DNA of 35,071 nucleotides from an uncultured Bacteroidia bacterium. GTDB taxonomy: Bacteria; Bacteroidota; Bacteroidia; Bacteroidales; UBA932. Positions 8,448 through 16,923 of this stretch are shown here, piece by piece. The position numbers and the translations under genes are program-made. The stretch's first letter is position 1; the number at the start of each line of letters is the position of its first letter. The stretch covers positions 1 to 35,071 of the forward strand of contig CADAOA010000009.1 of NCBI GenBank assembly GCA_902789435.1, in the 5' to 3' direction. The notes under the pieces were generated by a model. It was given only the letters and a program-made list of their open reading frames with translations, did not search any database and had not been told where the DNA came from.

Positions 8448-9335
8448 CTATTTTCTTGATACTGAGGCGCCACGGCTCTTTTCCAGGATGACTCGGTCCG
8501 GGTCTCCTATGTATCTGAGGGTTGATGCCCCGGTGACTTCTCCAGTAATGCTCTTTTTTACTTCTATTTCGGCTTTGGCGGCTCCGCTGATATCTACTCT
8601 GACGGTCTTTGTCTGGAAGCTTTCTCCGTCAAAGTTGGATGCGCCGCTGCAATCCAGGCTGGTTTTGTCAGCCGCTCCTTTTATGCTTACTTTGGATGCT
8701 CCGCTCAGGTCTGCCTTCAGGTCATCGGCAGTGTAGGTGAGGAAAAGCTTGGCGGCTCCGCTGGCATCCAGTGTGATAATGTTGCCGCTTCCGGCAGAAA
8801 CAAGCTCGGAGGCTCCGCTGGCGTCTATCTTCAAATCGTTTGCGCTCAGTTTGCTTATCCTTGTTTTGGAGGCTCCGCTCAGGTCTATTTTGCAGGTTTT
8901 CTCCGAGAAGTTGTCCTTTACATTTAGGGTTGCGGCTCCGCTCAGGTCTATAACCTCTAGAGCCGAAAGACCGACTGTCACCTTAACCGGCCCTTTGAGG
9001 TTCTTGCTGTTTGAAAACCATCTGGTGCCTCCGAAGCTATAACCGTTCTCTATCCTGAGGACCAGAACGCCGTCCTTTTCGCTGACGATTATGTGTTCCA
9101 GGGTTTTGGCTGGAGCGGATATCTCGACTCTGCCTCTGTTGCCTGAAGTAGCTGTTATTTCGAATACGCTTCCGGCTTGGATCCCTCTCAGGGAAGAGAT
9201 CTTATAAGATTTGGTGCTGAGGTTTTCATCAGCCTTGCTGTCTGATTTTACCACAATTACCTTTCCGCCTTGTGCAAAAAGATTTGCGGATAATAATGAT
9301 GCTGCAATAAGAAATGCTGCAAAAAACTTTTTCAT
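8448..9335 (-). CDS. Secreted GIN-domain protein (putative auto-transporter adhesin head, DUF2807 family)
   Basis: A 295-residue exported protein with signal peptide MKKFFAAFLIAASLLSANLFAQ. The rest is a GIN domain: an N-terminal strand set (VFEITATSGNRGRVEISAP) followed by a series of LSGA/ASGA-containing rungs (DLSGAATL, DLSGASKT, DASGASEL, DASGAAKL, DLSGASKV, DCSGASNF, DISGAAKA). They are spaced mostly 19-21 residues apart, as in a right-handed beta-helix. The repetition is visible in the DNA as GGCTCCGCT-type blocks at 57-63-base intervals between 8690 and 8945. GIN proteins are common in Bacteroidota, are proposed to be surface or periplasmic, and have no settled function. It is the last gene of an operon with an ECF sigma factor and a membrane protein, so it may be a target or sensor partner of that system. 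Confidence 0.85.
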   Translation of the reverse strand: MKKFFAAFLIAASLLSANLFAQGGKVIVVKSDSKADENLSTKSYKISSLRGIQAGSVFEITATSGNRGRVEISAPAKTLEHIIVSEKDGVLVLRIENGYSFGGTRWFSNSKNLKGPVKVTVGLSALEVIDLSGAATLNVKDNFSEKTCKIDLSGASKTRISKLSANDLKIDASGASELVSAGSGNIITLDASGAAKLFLTYTADDLKADLSGASKVSIKGAADKTSLDCSGASNFDGESFQTKTVRVDISGAAKAEIEVKKSITGEVTGASTLRYIGDPDRVILEKSRGASVSRK

Positions 9336-9346
9336 ATCTGTATTGT

Positions 9347-9871
9347 TTATTCGTTTTCGTTATTCATCGCGATGAAGGTCTGTATCTTTTTCAGTCCTTC
9401 CATCTTCTGGTTGTAATACTCCTTGATTATTCTCTGTTTTTCTTTCTTTGAGAGATTCTCAGGGAGCTGGAGAGCCATCAGACCGTCTTCATCCGATAGG
9501 ATTGAGGAGATGGAATAGTTCAGATCCTCAAAGTCCTGGACTGAGAGATTCTCTCCTTCTTCAAGTAGCTGGTTGCCAAGGGCCTGGAGGCTGGTGACAT
9601 AACCGCTTTCCATTTGCTCGAGGGCGGCTGTGCCGTTACTCTTTCCCAAGAACAGGACGACTGCCAGGACACAGATGGCAGGGGAGAGCACCCAGGCTGC
9701 TTTTTTTCCGAAGCTCATGTCGCTGAGTATCATCCTCACTTTCTGGATGAAAGAAGGCCTGGCCTGAAGCTTCTGCATGAATCTTTCCCTGTGGCCTTCC
9801 GGCATCTGTATGTCTTCCATATCCATTCTGTTTTGCTCGAAGAGTTCTTCCAGTTTGTCTTTTGTTGTCAT
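9347..9871 (-). CDS. Putative single-pass anti-sigma factor
   Basis: A 174-residue protein with a charged cytoplasmic N-terminal part (MTTKDKLEELFEQNRMDMED, then MPEGHRERFMQKL), one transmembrane segment at about 57-77 (AAWVLSPAICVLAVVLFLG) and an extracytoplasmic helical part. The layout and its place directly after an ECF sigma gene, with a 4-base overlap (9868-9871), are those of an anti-sigma factor. No HxxxCxxC zinc motif is present, so it is not a ZAS-type anti-sigma. The assignment rests on context and topology, not on a recognised domain. It is followed after 11 bases by the GIN-domain gene. Confidence 0.65.
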   Translation of the reverse strand: MTTKDKLEELFEQNRMDMEDIQMPEGHRERFMQKLQARPSFIQKVRMILSDMSFGKKAAWVLSPAICVLAVVLFLGKSNGTAALEQMESGYVTSLQALGNQLLEEGENLSVQDFEDLNYSISSILSDEDGLMALQLPENLSKKEKQRIIKEYYNQKMEGLKKIQTFIAMNNENE

Positions 9872-10380
9872 AATGATATTCCCTCCTTTTTCAAGTGTTC
9901 GGAAAGCATCTGCCTTCCTCTCATGAATTTGCTTCTTATCGAATTCTCGTTAAGAGATGTTATCTGCGCTATCTCTTGGTAATCATAACCTTCTATAAGT
10001 TTCAGAGACACGATCTGGCGGCAGCTTCCCGGAAGCCGGGCTATCAGGCTGATGATCTTTCCGATCAGGTTGCTCCCTCTTGTGTTTTCCTCTGCAATTC
10101 CGTCTTCACCGTCTGAAGCGTAGAGCATTTCCTTCTTTACGGATTCCTCCGTGCGCCGTCTTCTGAGGATATCCAGGGACTTGTTTACGCAACTTCTGGA
10201 AAGGTAGGCTCCAAGGTTTTCGATCTTATCTAGGTCCTTCTGAGCGCATACCTTCAGAATCGTGTCCTGCATAACGTCTTCCGCCTCCTGTGGATTGCCC
10301 AGTATACGATAGGAAGCAACATACAGCTTGCGGGAGTACTCGTCGTAGATATCTTCGATTATGCCGGTTTTTATCTTCAT
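9868..10380 (-). CDS. ECF-family RNA polymerase sigma factor
   Basis: A 170-residue sigma-70-family factor with only regions 2 and 4. Region 2 covers about 8-75 (YDEYSRKLYVASYRILGN, then EAEDVMQDTILKV and LGAYLSRSCVNKSLDILRRRR). Region 4 covers about 112-165 (LPGSCRQIVSLKLIEGYDYQ, then EIAQITSLNENSIRSKFMRG, the DNA-binding helix-turn-helix). Such factors redirect RNA polymerase in response to a signal relayed by a membrane anti-sigma protein; the downstream gene, overlapping by 4 bases, is a good candidate. The signal is not known. The upstream strand carries a GCAAC...CGTC pair that could be an autoregulated promoter. Confidence 0.92.
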   Translation of the reverse strand: MKIKTGIIEDIYDEYSRKLYVASYRILGNPQEAEDVMQDTILKVCAQKDLDKIENLGAYLSRSCVNKSLDILRRRRTEESVKKEMLYASDGEDGIAEENTRGSNLIGKIISLIARLPGSCRQIVSLKLIEGYDYQEIAQITSLNENSIRSKFMRGRQMLSEHLKKEGISL

Positions 10381-10391
10381 TCCACAATTAT

Positions 10392-10416
10392 GACGTGCGC
10401 TTTTGACATCTGTTGC
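10392..10416 (-). promoter_or_regulatory. Possible ECF-type promoter of the sigma operon
   Basis: On the minus strand GCAAC (10416-10412) and CGTC (10395-10392) are 16 bases apart, resembling the GGAAC / CGTC pattern recognised by many ECF sigma factors. Transcription would begin just before the ATG at 10380. There is no TAnnTTTG box here. The match is short, so the call is weak. Confidence 0.3.
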
Positions 10417-10443
10417 AATTTAGGCATTAAAAAAGTAAATTTG
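10413..10443 (+). promoter_or_regulatory. Bacteroidota -33/-7 promoter of pruA
   Basis: TTG at 10413-10415, 20 bases, then TAAATTTG at 10436-10443. It fits the Bacteroidota consensus and gives a leader of about 33 bases to the ATG at 10482. Confidence 0.7.
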
Positions 10444-10481
10444 TGTGCATTGTTTGGAAATATCAATCAAAAGGATTTTAT

Positions 10482-12107
10482 ATGAATAATTCTATTTTCA
10501 GTTTTCCGGTTCCGGCAAACGAGCCTGTTAAAGGTTATCTGGCTGGAAGTCCGGAGCGTATCGCCATTGACGCAGAGCTTAAAAGACAGAGAAAAACCGT
10601 TGTCGAGATTCCGCTGATCATCGGAGGCAAGGAAATCAAGACCGGTAATATGGGAGATGTGGTTGAACCTCACAATCACAAGCATGTGCTGGCAAGATAT
10701 CATAAGGCCGGCGAGAAAGAGGTCAAGATGGCCGTTGATGCGGCAATGAAGGCTCATAAGGCTTGGGGAGAAACTCCTTGGACCACAAGGGCTGCTATTC
10801 TCCTGAAGGCCGCAGATCTTATTGCCGGAAAGTACAGGGCACTGATCAATGCATCCTGCATGCTCGGCCAGAGCAAGAACATGTTCCAGGCAGAGATAGA
10901 TTCAGCATGTGAGCTGATAGACTTCCTCCGCTATAACGCCGCCTACGCTTCAGAGATTTACGCTATGCAGCCCAAGTGCGCTCCTGGTCAGCTGAATTCT
11001 ATGGAATACAGACCTTTGGAAGGATTCATCCTTGCGGTTACCCCTTTCAATTTCACATCTATCGCTTCCAATCTGAACATGACTCCTGTGCTTATGGGCA
11101 ACACCACTGTATGGAAGCCATCCACAACCGCACTTCTTTCCAACTACTATATCATGAAGGTATTTATGGAAGCAGGTCTTCCAGCCGGAGTTGTGAACTT
11201 CGTTCCAGGCCCTGGCGCAGTAATCGGAAAGGTTGCATGTGCAAGTCCGGATCTTGGCGGAATCCACTTCACCGGTTCCAGCGCTACGTTCTACGGGCTT
11301 TGGAAGACTGTAGGAATGAACATCGACAAGTACAAGACCTTCCCTCGTCTGGTTGGAGAAACCGGTGGCAAGGATTTCATATTCGTTCATCAGAGTGCTG
11401 ATCCTGAGGTTGTTGCCAATGCTGCCTTCTGCGGATCGTTTGAGTTCGCCGGGCAGAAATGTTCGGCAGCCAGCCGTATGTACTGCCCTAAGAGTCTCTG
11501 GCCAAAGGTTCTGAAAGGACTGAAGGACAGGTGCTCCAAGGTTAAGGTAGGGGATGTCATGGATCCTGAGAACTTTGTGAATGCAGTTATCGACGAACCT
11601 TCTTTCGATAATATCGCAAAGGCAATCAACTATGCGAAGAGAAGCAAGGACGCCGAGGTAGTTATCGGTGGCCAGTGCGACAAGAGTGTCGGATACTTTA
11701 TCCAGCCTACCGTAATCGTTGCCAAGAAGCCTCATTTCAAGACTATGGAAGAGGAACTCTTCGGACCGGTTCTGACAGTGTATGTATATGAGGACAAGGA
11801 ACTTGACAAGGCTCTTGAACTCTGCGACACTACATCTCCTTACGGCCTTACAGGCTCAGTATTCGGCCAGGACAGGATGGCTTGCGAGTATATTTGCGAC
11901 AAGCTCCGTTATTGCGCTGGTAACTTCTATATCAACGACAAGCCTACTGGAGCCGTAGTTGGATTGCAGCCATTCGGCGGCAGCCGCGCCAGCGGAACCA
12001 ACGACAAGGCCGGAAGTTCATTCAACCTTATGAGATGGGTTACTTCCAGGGCTATCAAGGAGACTCTGGTTCCTCCTACATCGTGGAAATATACTTATAT
12101 GAAATAA
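10482..12107 (+). CDS. pruA: L-glutamate gamma-semialdehyde (delta-1-pyrroline-5-carboxylate) dehydrogenase
   Basis: A 541-residue NAD-dependent aldehyde dehydrogenase that oxidises glutamate semialdehyde to glutamate, the second step of proline breakdown. It has AVTPFNFTSI (cofactor-site Asn), GNTTVWKPS, HFTGSS, VGETGGKD with the general base E293, GQKCSAASR with the catalytic nucleophile C327, and EEELFGPVLTVYVYED. The long form with PFGGSRASGTNDKAGSSFNL near the end is the P5C dehydrogenase pattern. I start at the ATG at 10482 (MNNSIFSFPV), because the upstream GTG at 10443 lies inside the promoter box. No proline dehydrogenase domain is fused and no putA is nearby. An M19 dipeptidase follows after 18 bases, so the pair may serve peptide and amino acid use. 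Confidence 0.95.
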   Translation: MNNSIFSFPVPANEPVKGYLAGSPERIAIDAELKRQRKTVVEIPLIIGGKEIKTGNMGDVVEPHNHKHVLARYHKAGEKEVKMAVDAAMKAHKAWGETPWTTRAAILLKAADLIAGKYRALINASCMLGQSKNMFQAEIDSACELIDFLRYNAAYASEIYAMQPKCAPGQLNSMEYRPLEGFILAVTPFNFTSIASNLNMTPVLMGNTTVWKPSTTALLSNYYIMKVFMEAGLPAGVVNFVPGPGAVIGKVACASPDLGGIHFTGSSATFYGLWKTVGMNIDKYKTFPRLVGETGGKDFIFVHQSADPEVVANAAFCGSFEFAGQKCSAASRMYCPKSLWPKVLKGLKDRCSKVKVGDVMDPENFVNAVIDEPSFDNIAKAINYAKRSKDAEVVIGGQCDKSVGYFIQPTVIVAKKPHFKTMEEELFGPVLTVYVYEDKELDKALELCDTTSPYGLTGSVFGQDRMACEYICDKLRYCAGNFYINDKPTGAVVGLQPFGGSRASGTNDKAGSSFNLMRWVTSRAIKETLVPPTSWKYTYMK

Positions 12108-12125
12108 CTTTTAATCATTTATAAA

Positions 12126-13256
12126 ATGGCTAAATCCGTACATCAGCTCCATATGGAGGCAATGGTTGTAGATACCCATTGTGACACTCCGCTCAGAATA
12201 GATGAGGAGCACGCAGACCTCGGCGTCAGGAGCAACGAGGGACACAATGATTTCATAAGGATGAAAGAAGGCGGTCTGGACCTTATGTTCTACGCAATAT
12301 TCACCCGTGTAAGGCTCACTCCTGACCAGTCTACCGTACAGGCTGTCAGACTGATAGGGGAAACCAAGGATATGATTGCCGCTAACCGCGACAAGGTCGC
12401 CCTGGCATATTCCGTACGCCACGCCCGCGAAATCAAGAAGAGTGGCCGCGGCGCCATAATGCTTGGAATGGAGAATGGTTCCCCGATCCAGAATGACCTG
12501 GCACTTCTTCACGAGTTCTATCGTATGGGAGTAAGGTACATCACCCTCTGCCATTGCGCTCACAACCAGCTTTGCGACAGCTGCGCACCAAAGGAGGCAC
12601 ACTGGCATGGACTTTCTCCTTTCGGAAAGAAGGTTGTAGCCGAGATGAACCGCCTGGGAATGATCGTGGACGTAAGTCACCTTTCAGACGAATCATTCTA
12701 TGATTGCCTCAAGTATTCCAAGGCTCCTATAGTTGCTACACACTCCTGCTGCAGAGCACTTTGCAAGCATCCAAGGAATATGACAGACAAGATGATAAAG
12801 GATCTTGCCAAGGCCGGCGGAGTTATCCAGATCAACTTCTATCCGGCTTTCCTCAGCGATGCCTACGGCACTGACGAATACTTCGACGCTGCCGACCGCT
12901 ATGATGCCTCTATGAAGGCATATTGGAGAAGCGGCAAGAAAGGCAAGAAGGAAATCGCCGAGTTCAAGAAGCAGACAGCCTATATAAAGAAGAATTTCCC
13001 TTCTCCTTCATACAAGCTTCTGGTTGATCATATCGAACATGTAATAGACCTTGTAGGAATCGATTATGTCGGTCTTGGTTCAGATTATGACGGCATCGAA
13101 ATGCCTCCTATCGGACTTGAGGACGTAAGCAAGTTCGAGGTTATCACCCGCGAACTCCGCCACAGGGGATATTCAGACGAGGATATCAAAAAAGTACTGG
13201 GTGAAAACTTCTTGAGAGCTTTCACCCAGGTAGAGGATATGGCGCTGACACTATAG
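12126..13256 (+). CDS. Membrane-dipeptidase-like zinc peptidase (family M19)
   Basis: A 376-residue metallopeptidase of the amidohydrolase fold that cleaves dipeptides. Metal ligands are seen at H18 and D20 (VVDTHCDTP), at the GMENGSPI glutamate, and at the histidines of VDVSHLSDESF and VATHSCCRAL; the VGLGSDYDGI motif near the end completes the site. The protein has no signal peptide, so despite the family name it should be cytosolic. It follows pruA by 18 bases and is probably co-transcribed. One base separates its stop from the stop of the convergent serine hydrolase, and its terminator lies inside that neighbour's coding region. Confidence 0.93.
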   Translation: MAKSVHQLHMEAMVVDTHCDTPLRIDEEHADLGVRSNEGHNDFIRMKEGGLDLMFYAIFTRVRLTPDQSTVQAVRLIGETKDMIAANRDKVALAYSVRHAREIKKSGRGAIMLGMENGSPIQNDLALLHEFYRMGVRYITLCHCAHNQLCDSCAPKEAHWHGLSPFGKKVVAEMNRLGMIVDVSHLSDESFYDCLKYSKAPIVATHSCCRALCKHPRNMTDKMIKDLAKAGGVIQINFYPAFLSDAYGTDEYFDAADRYDASMKAYWRSGKKGKKEIAEFKKQTAYIKKNFPSPSYKLLVDHIEHVIDLVGIDYVGLGSDYDGIEMPPIGLEDVSKFEVITRELRHRGYSDEDIKKVLGENFLRAFTQVEDMALTL

Positions 13257-13257
13257 T

Positions 13258-14529
13258 TTATTTGTCTGCGACAGGCTCCATTAGACCGGCTTCCTTGAGA
13301 ATCCGGTCTATTTTTTGAACCATATCCCAACGATCCTTGTCGTTGCGGTTCTCGAATACCAGGACTGTAAGGTCTGCCTGAGGGAAGAAACCCTCGTAAA
13401 TCTGGAATCCGCCGTTGTCTCCGGTGTGGTAAACCTTCTTCGGATAGCCAGGCTGCTGCTCAAGGAACCAGCCGTAGCCATAGAAAGTGTTGTCTCTGTT
13501 TTGGTAGGTTGAGAACTTGCTGCCGGATACGTTGTTAACATAAGACCAGGCCTCTTCCTTTGCTCTGGCAGGGATTATCTTGTTGTCTCTCATAGCCTTG
13601 ATCCACTCAGCGAATTCGTGTGTGGAAGTGTAGATTCCACCGTCTGCCTTGGTGGCGAAGAAGGTTTCCTCACCGTAATCGCACTCCTGGAACTTGTTGT
13701 GAGGTGTGCCGTCATCAACCTTTTTCTCGGCCTGTGCGGAAACTGCTCCAGCCGGTTTGTCTGAGTCCACGCTGGCTGTTTCGTTTCCATCCTCGAAGAT
13801 GTAGCCATGGGCCATGTTAGGGATCTTAGGCTCGTTCTCTACGGAAAAATAAAGAGTTGAAAGCATTCTGGCAGGAGTGAAGATATTCTCTTTCATCCAC
13901 TCGTCAAATCCCTTTCCGGTAAGCTTCTCTATGAACAGGTAAAGCAACTGGAAAGTAGGGTTGATGTACTGGTACTCGGTACCAGGGGTGAAGTTAAGTT
14001 CCTTAAGACCTTTCATATACTCGATGGACTGCATGTCCGTGCAAGTGAGCATAAAGTTGCGGTCTGTTCTTGGACGGGTATCCGGAATACCTGAAGCATG
14101 GCTCATCAGATGTGCTGGAGTAATATCTGAGAACGGTGCCTTTTTCTTTGGAAGATAAGGAATTACGAGAGGGGAGACATCGTAGATGCTCTTGTGGATA
14201 TCCAACTTCCCTTCCTCTGCGAGCTTGAGGATTGCAACTGCTGAGAACTGCTTTGAGCAGGATGCGATGTTGAAGAAGGTGTTGCCGTCTATCTTATATC
14301 GACGGGCGAGGTCTGAATAGCCGTAACCCTTGTCAAATAGGACGGAATCTCCTTTCATTATCAGGACGGCGCCACCAGGCTCGGCGAACATTGTGTCGAT
14401 AGGGGCGTACCTGTCTATGAACAGGGAATCAACTTTTTGCATTGCATCGGCAACTGGATCTGCCGCTTTCTTTTCTGTACAGGCAATCATGGCTGAGATT
14501 GTTAATGTCAAGAGTAAAATGCGTTTCAT
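13258..14529 (-). CDS. Beta-lactamase-fold serine hydrolase, lipoprotein
   Basis: A 423-residue class C beta-lactamase/DD-peptidase-like protein (PF00144 type). Signal peptide MKRILLLTLTISAMIAC gives a lipobox with Cys17, so it is an envelope lipoprotein. The three active-site motifs are present: S90-C-S-K93 (SxxK), Y188-I-N190 (YxN) and an H-T-G at about 368. Members include esterases, D-aminopeptidases and penicillin-binding proteins; antibiotic resistance should not be inferred from the fold. There is a stretch of low similarity at about 250-300 (DKPAGAVSAQAEKKVDDG). It lies 19 bases downstream of cinA in the same direction and probably ends the pyrD-cinA operon. The last 10-17 codons double as the terminator of the convergent dipeptidase gene. 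Confidence 0.88.
   Translation of the reverse strand: MKRILLLTLTISAMIACTEKKAADPVADAMQKVDSLFIDRYAPIDTMFAEPGGAVLIMKGDSVLFDKGYGYSDLARRYKIDGNTFFNIASCSKQFSAVAILKLAEEGKLDIHKSIYDVSPLVIPYLPKKKAPFSDITPAHLMSHASGIPDTRPRTDRNFMLTCTDMQSIEYMKGLKELNFTPGTEYQYINPTFQLLYLFIEKLTGKGFDEWMKENIFTPARMLSTLYFSVENEPKIPNMAHGYIFEDGNETASVDSDKPAGAVSAQAEKKVDDGTPHNKFQECDYGEETFFATKADGGIYTSTHEFAEWIKAMRDNKIIPARAKEEAWSYVNNVSGSKFSTYQNRDNTFYGYGWFLEQQPGYPKKVYHTGDNGGFQIYEGFFPQADLTVLVFENRNDKDRWDMVQKIDRILKEAGLMEPVADK
13282..13316 (+). terminator. Intrinsic terminator of the pruA-dipeptidase operon, inside the convergent gene
   Basis: TAGACCGG (13282-13289) pairs perfectly with CCGGTCTA (13303-13310) across a 13-base loop and is followed by six T (13311-13316). 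It lies 26 bases after the dipeptidase stop codon, within the C-terminal codons of the opposite serine hydrolase gene. Confidence 0.8.
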
Positions 14530-14548
14530 ATCTTTATGTTATTGTGTT

Positions 14549-15820
14549 TCAAATTTTTCCCGAAATCAGACTCTTTCTGAACAGATCCAGGGCAGAGGCG
14601 GCAAACCTCTCTATATTTATCTTACGGGTGCTCTTGGAGACGATGGTTGATGTAACTGTTCCCTTAGGGCCGCTTACAGCCATCCATAGAGTTCCGACAG
14701 GTTTCCCCGGAGTAGCTCCGCTTGGGCCCGCAATGCCGGAGGTGGAAATGGAGTAGGTGGTTCCGAGTTTCTTTCTTACTCCTTCAGCCATCTCCTTAAC
14801 GCACTGGCTGCTAACCGCACCGAACATTTTAATGGTGCCTGGGTGTACTCCTAATGTATTTATTTTCACAGAATTGTCATAGCTGACAACACTCCCCCAG
14901 AAATAGCGGCTGGAGCCAGGAATTTCAGTTAAAAGGTGGGCGAGATAACCGCCCGTGCAGGACTCAGCGGTGCTGATGGTAGCACCTCTTTCCAGAAGCA
15001 ATTCTCCGGCAACTGTCTGGGGATTGGTATCTCCCTCTCCGTAAACTGCATCGCCGAGAATGGTCTTGAGGGAAGAAGCGTATTTGTCGAGTTCCTCCTT
15101 GCCCTCCTTTTCCCCGATTCCATAAATTGACAGGCGAAGCCTAACTCCCAGGATAGGGTTGGGCAGGTAAGCAAGATGCAGGTTAGCCGGCAGAGAATCT
15201 TCCCACTTTTCAATCTTCTTGCTCAGGACGGACTCTGCGATGCCGAAGGTGCAGATTGTTCGGTGGAATATCTTGTCAAGCTTGTAATGTGCTTGAATGG
15301 CGCTTATTACGTCTTCAGTTGCATATTCGGTCTCAAAAGGGACCCCGGGCAAAGAGAACAACAGGTTGTCTTTGCCGAACCTCTCCTTTTTGAAGTTGAA
15401 CTGCATGATAGGGGCTGTACCGATCCTGTTAGGAATCACCGTGCAGTTTTCAGGAACGTATGCTTGCTGGCGATTAATGTCCAGCATCTGTATTCCCCTT
15501 GCAGACAATAAGTTCTTTATGATATTGTATTGCTTTTGGCTGCGGACGTACTTGTTGCTGAGGCTAAGGGTCATAAGGACATTTTTGGTGATGTCATCCT
15601 TTGTCGGGCCCAAGCCTCCGGTAGTTATGACTATCTCGCTGCGTCTGAGGCATCGCTTAAGTGTATTGAGGATGTCGTTTTTTGAATCAGAGCAGGAAGC
15701 CATATGTATGACCTTGATTCCTATCTTGTTAAGAGCTCTTGCCAGAAAAGCGGAATTAGTGTCCGTAATCTGGCCGATGAGAATTTCGTCTCCGATTGTC
15801 AGAATTGTTGCTGTAATCAT
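14549..15820 (-). CDS. cinA: CinA-family nicotinamide-nucleotide amidohydrolase / competence-damage-inducible protein
   Basis: A 423-residue two-domain protein. The N-terminal MoaB/MogA-like domain (about 1-170; ILTIGDEILIGQITDTNSAF, ITTGGLGPTKDDIT, FSLPGVPFE) is the COG1058 domain, a pyrophosphatase in studied members. The C-terminal domain (about 265-423; STAESCTGGYLA, GSVVSYDN, SGIAGPSGATPGKPVGTLWM) is the PncC-type amidase that deamidates nicotinamide mononucleotide, a recycling step in NAD metabolism. Both active-site regions look intact and the length is normal. It begins 2 bases after the pyrD stop, and the serine hydrolase follows after 19 bases, so the three genes form one unit. A competence role is not implied by the name. 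Confidence 0.94.
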   Translation of the reverse strand: MITATILTIGDEILIGQITDTNSAFLARALNKIGIKVIHMASCSDSKNDILNTLKRCLRRSEIVITTGGLGPTKDDITKNVLMTLSLSNKYVRSQKQYNIIKNLLSARGIQMLDINRQQAYVPENCTVIPNRIGTAPIMQFNFKKERFGKDNLLFSLPGVPFETEYATEDVISAIQAHYKLDKIFHRTICTFGIAESVLSKKIEKWEDSLPANLHLAYLPNPILGVRLRLSIYGIGEKEGKEELDKYASSLKTILGDAVYGEGDTNPQTVAGELLLERGATISTAESCTGGYLAHLLTEIPGSSRYFWGSVVSYDNSVKINTLGVHPGTIKMFGAVSSQCVKEMAEGVRKKLGTTYSISTSGIAGPSGATPGKPVGTLWMAVSGPKGTVTSTIVSKSTRKINIERFAASALDLFRKSLISGKI

Positions 15821-15822
15821 CT

Positions 15823-16887
15823 CTAAGCTTTTTGTGAGGTCTGCAACTTTCTTTCGGTGAGAGTTTTAGCTATGTATTTATTGATCTTTTTCACGAACTT
15901 CGGTCCGTTGTAAATCCATCCAGTATAGATTTGTACAAGAGAAGCACCGTTATCCAGGAGTTCAAGAGCTTGCTGTGGAGTCATGATACCTCCGCTGGCA
16001 ATGATAGGCAGATGGCCCCTGGTTTTGTGACGTATATACTTTACAAGTTCCAATGTCCTGTTGTATAAAGGTTTACCGCTTAGGCCTCCCTTCCCGACCT
16101 TTGAGATATAAACCTTGGAACTCTTAAGGTTATCCCGATTTGCCGTAGTATTGGCGGCAATTATGCCGTCCAGGCCTGATATGAGTACCAGGTTGATCAC
16201 ATCGTCAAGATACTCCCTTTCAACGTCAGGAGAAATTTTCAAAAGAATAGGACGGTACTCATCGTACATTATTCTCAGTTCCAGCAGTTTGTCGATGATA
16301 GGGGTGATGTTCTCCAGGCTCTGGTTACTTGCAGCATCCTTGACATTCGGGCAGGAAACGTTCAGAACGAAATAATCTACGAAATCGTACATATATTCGA
16401 AGCACAGCTCATAATCCTTATAGGCATCAGCCATAGGGGTTTCCCTTCCTTTTGTAATGCTGCATCCGATAGGGCAGGAATTGCGGTGTTTCTGAATGTA
16501 TGAAATTGCGTGCTTGATACCCTTGTTATTGATACCCATCCTGTTGATAATGGCCTGATCCTTAGTCAGACGGAAGCATCTGGGTTTTGGATTTCCCTCT
16601 TGCTCCCTAGGGGTCAGGGAACCTATTTCAACGAAACCGAAACCAAAGTTGGCTATAGCGTTGAATGCGTCTCCGTTCTTGTCGAATCCTGCCGCCAGGC
16701 CGACAGGGTTGGAGAACTTGACTCCAAACACCTCCCTTTCCAGAACAGGTTTTCTGTAGTTGTAGAACAACCTTATCAAATTAGGAATAACTGGAATCTT
16801 ATCCAGCAGCTTGATAGTGGATATAGCAAAGTCGTGGATCTGTTCCGGTTGCCAGAGAAACAATATGCTTCTTATTAGCTTATACAT
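15823..16887 (-). CDS. pyrD: Dihydroorotate dehydrogenase (quinone), class 2
   Basis: A 354-residue FMN enzyme that oxidises dihydroorotate to orotate, the fourth step of UMP synthesis, passing electrons to the membrane quinone pool. The amphipathic N-terminus (MYKLIRSILFLWQPEQIHDF) that docks to the membrane marks class 2. Then come VGLAAGFDKNGDA, FGFVEIGSLTP, INRMGINNKG, FVLNVSCPNV with the catalytic serine, KISPD, GIIAANTT and IASGGIM with GASLVQIYTGWIYNGP (FMN phosphate site). It is co-transcribed with cinA (2-base gap). A TAAATTTG box sits 22 bases upstream on the coding strand. Confidence 0.96.
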   Translation of the reverse strand: MYKLIRSILFLWQPEQIHDFAISTIKLLDKIPVIPNLIRLFYNYRKPVLEREVFGVKFSNPVGLAAGFDKNGDAFNAIANFGFGFVEIGSLTPREQEGNPKPRCFRLTKDQAIINRMGINNKGIKHAISYIQKHRNSCPIGCSITKGRETPMADAYKDYELCFEYMYDFVDYFVLNVSCPNVKDAASNQSLENITPIIDKLLELRIMYDEYRPILLKISPDVEREYLDDVINLVLISGLDGIIAANTTANRDNLKSSKVYISKVGKGGLSGKPLYNRTLELVKYIRHKTRGHLPIIASGGIMTPQQALELLDNGASLVQIYTGWIYNGPKFVKKINKYIAKTLTERKLQTSQKA

Positions 16888-16909
16888 ATACCTTGTTATA
16901 TATATAAGA

Positions 16910-16917
16910 CAAATTTA
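16910..16917 (-). promoter_or_regulatory. Bacteroidota -7 box of the pyrD operon
   Basis: On the minus strand TAAATTTG (16917-16910) fits TAnnTTTG and lies 22 bases before the pyrD ATG, just beyond the stop codon of the XRE-type gene. No exact -33 element at the ideal distance was seen. Confidence 0.55.
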
Positions 16918-16923
16918 GCAAAT

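Noticed and set aside
8690..8950. DNA tandem repeat (GGCTCCGCT blocks every ~60 bases)
   Set aside because: The period follows the 19-21 residue rungs of the GIN domain and is explained by the protein repeat; the blocks are not identical units.
10443..10481. GTG start of pruA at 10443
   Set aside because: The GTG is the last base of the TAAATTTG promoter box plus two bases, so it precedes the expected transcript start.
13258..14529. Antibiotic-resistance beta-lactamase
   Set aside because: The fold and motifs are shared with many peptidases and esterases; a lipoprotein in a pyrD-cinA operon gives no support for resistance.
14549..15820. Competence locus (cinA together with the TfoX-N protein)
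   Set aside because: The two genes are 9 kb apart, the TfoX-N protein lacks the second TfoX domain, and no com or dpr genes are present.
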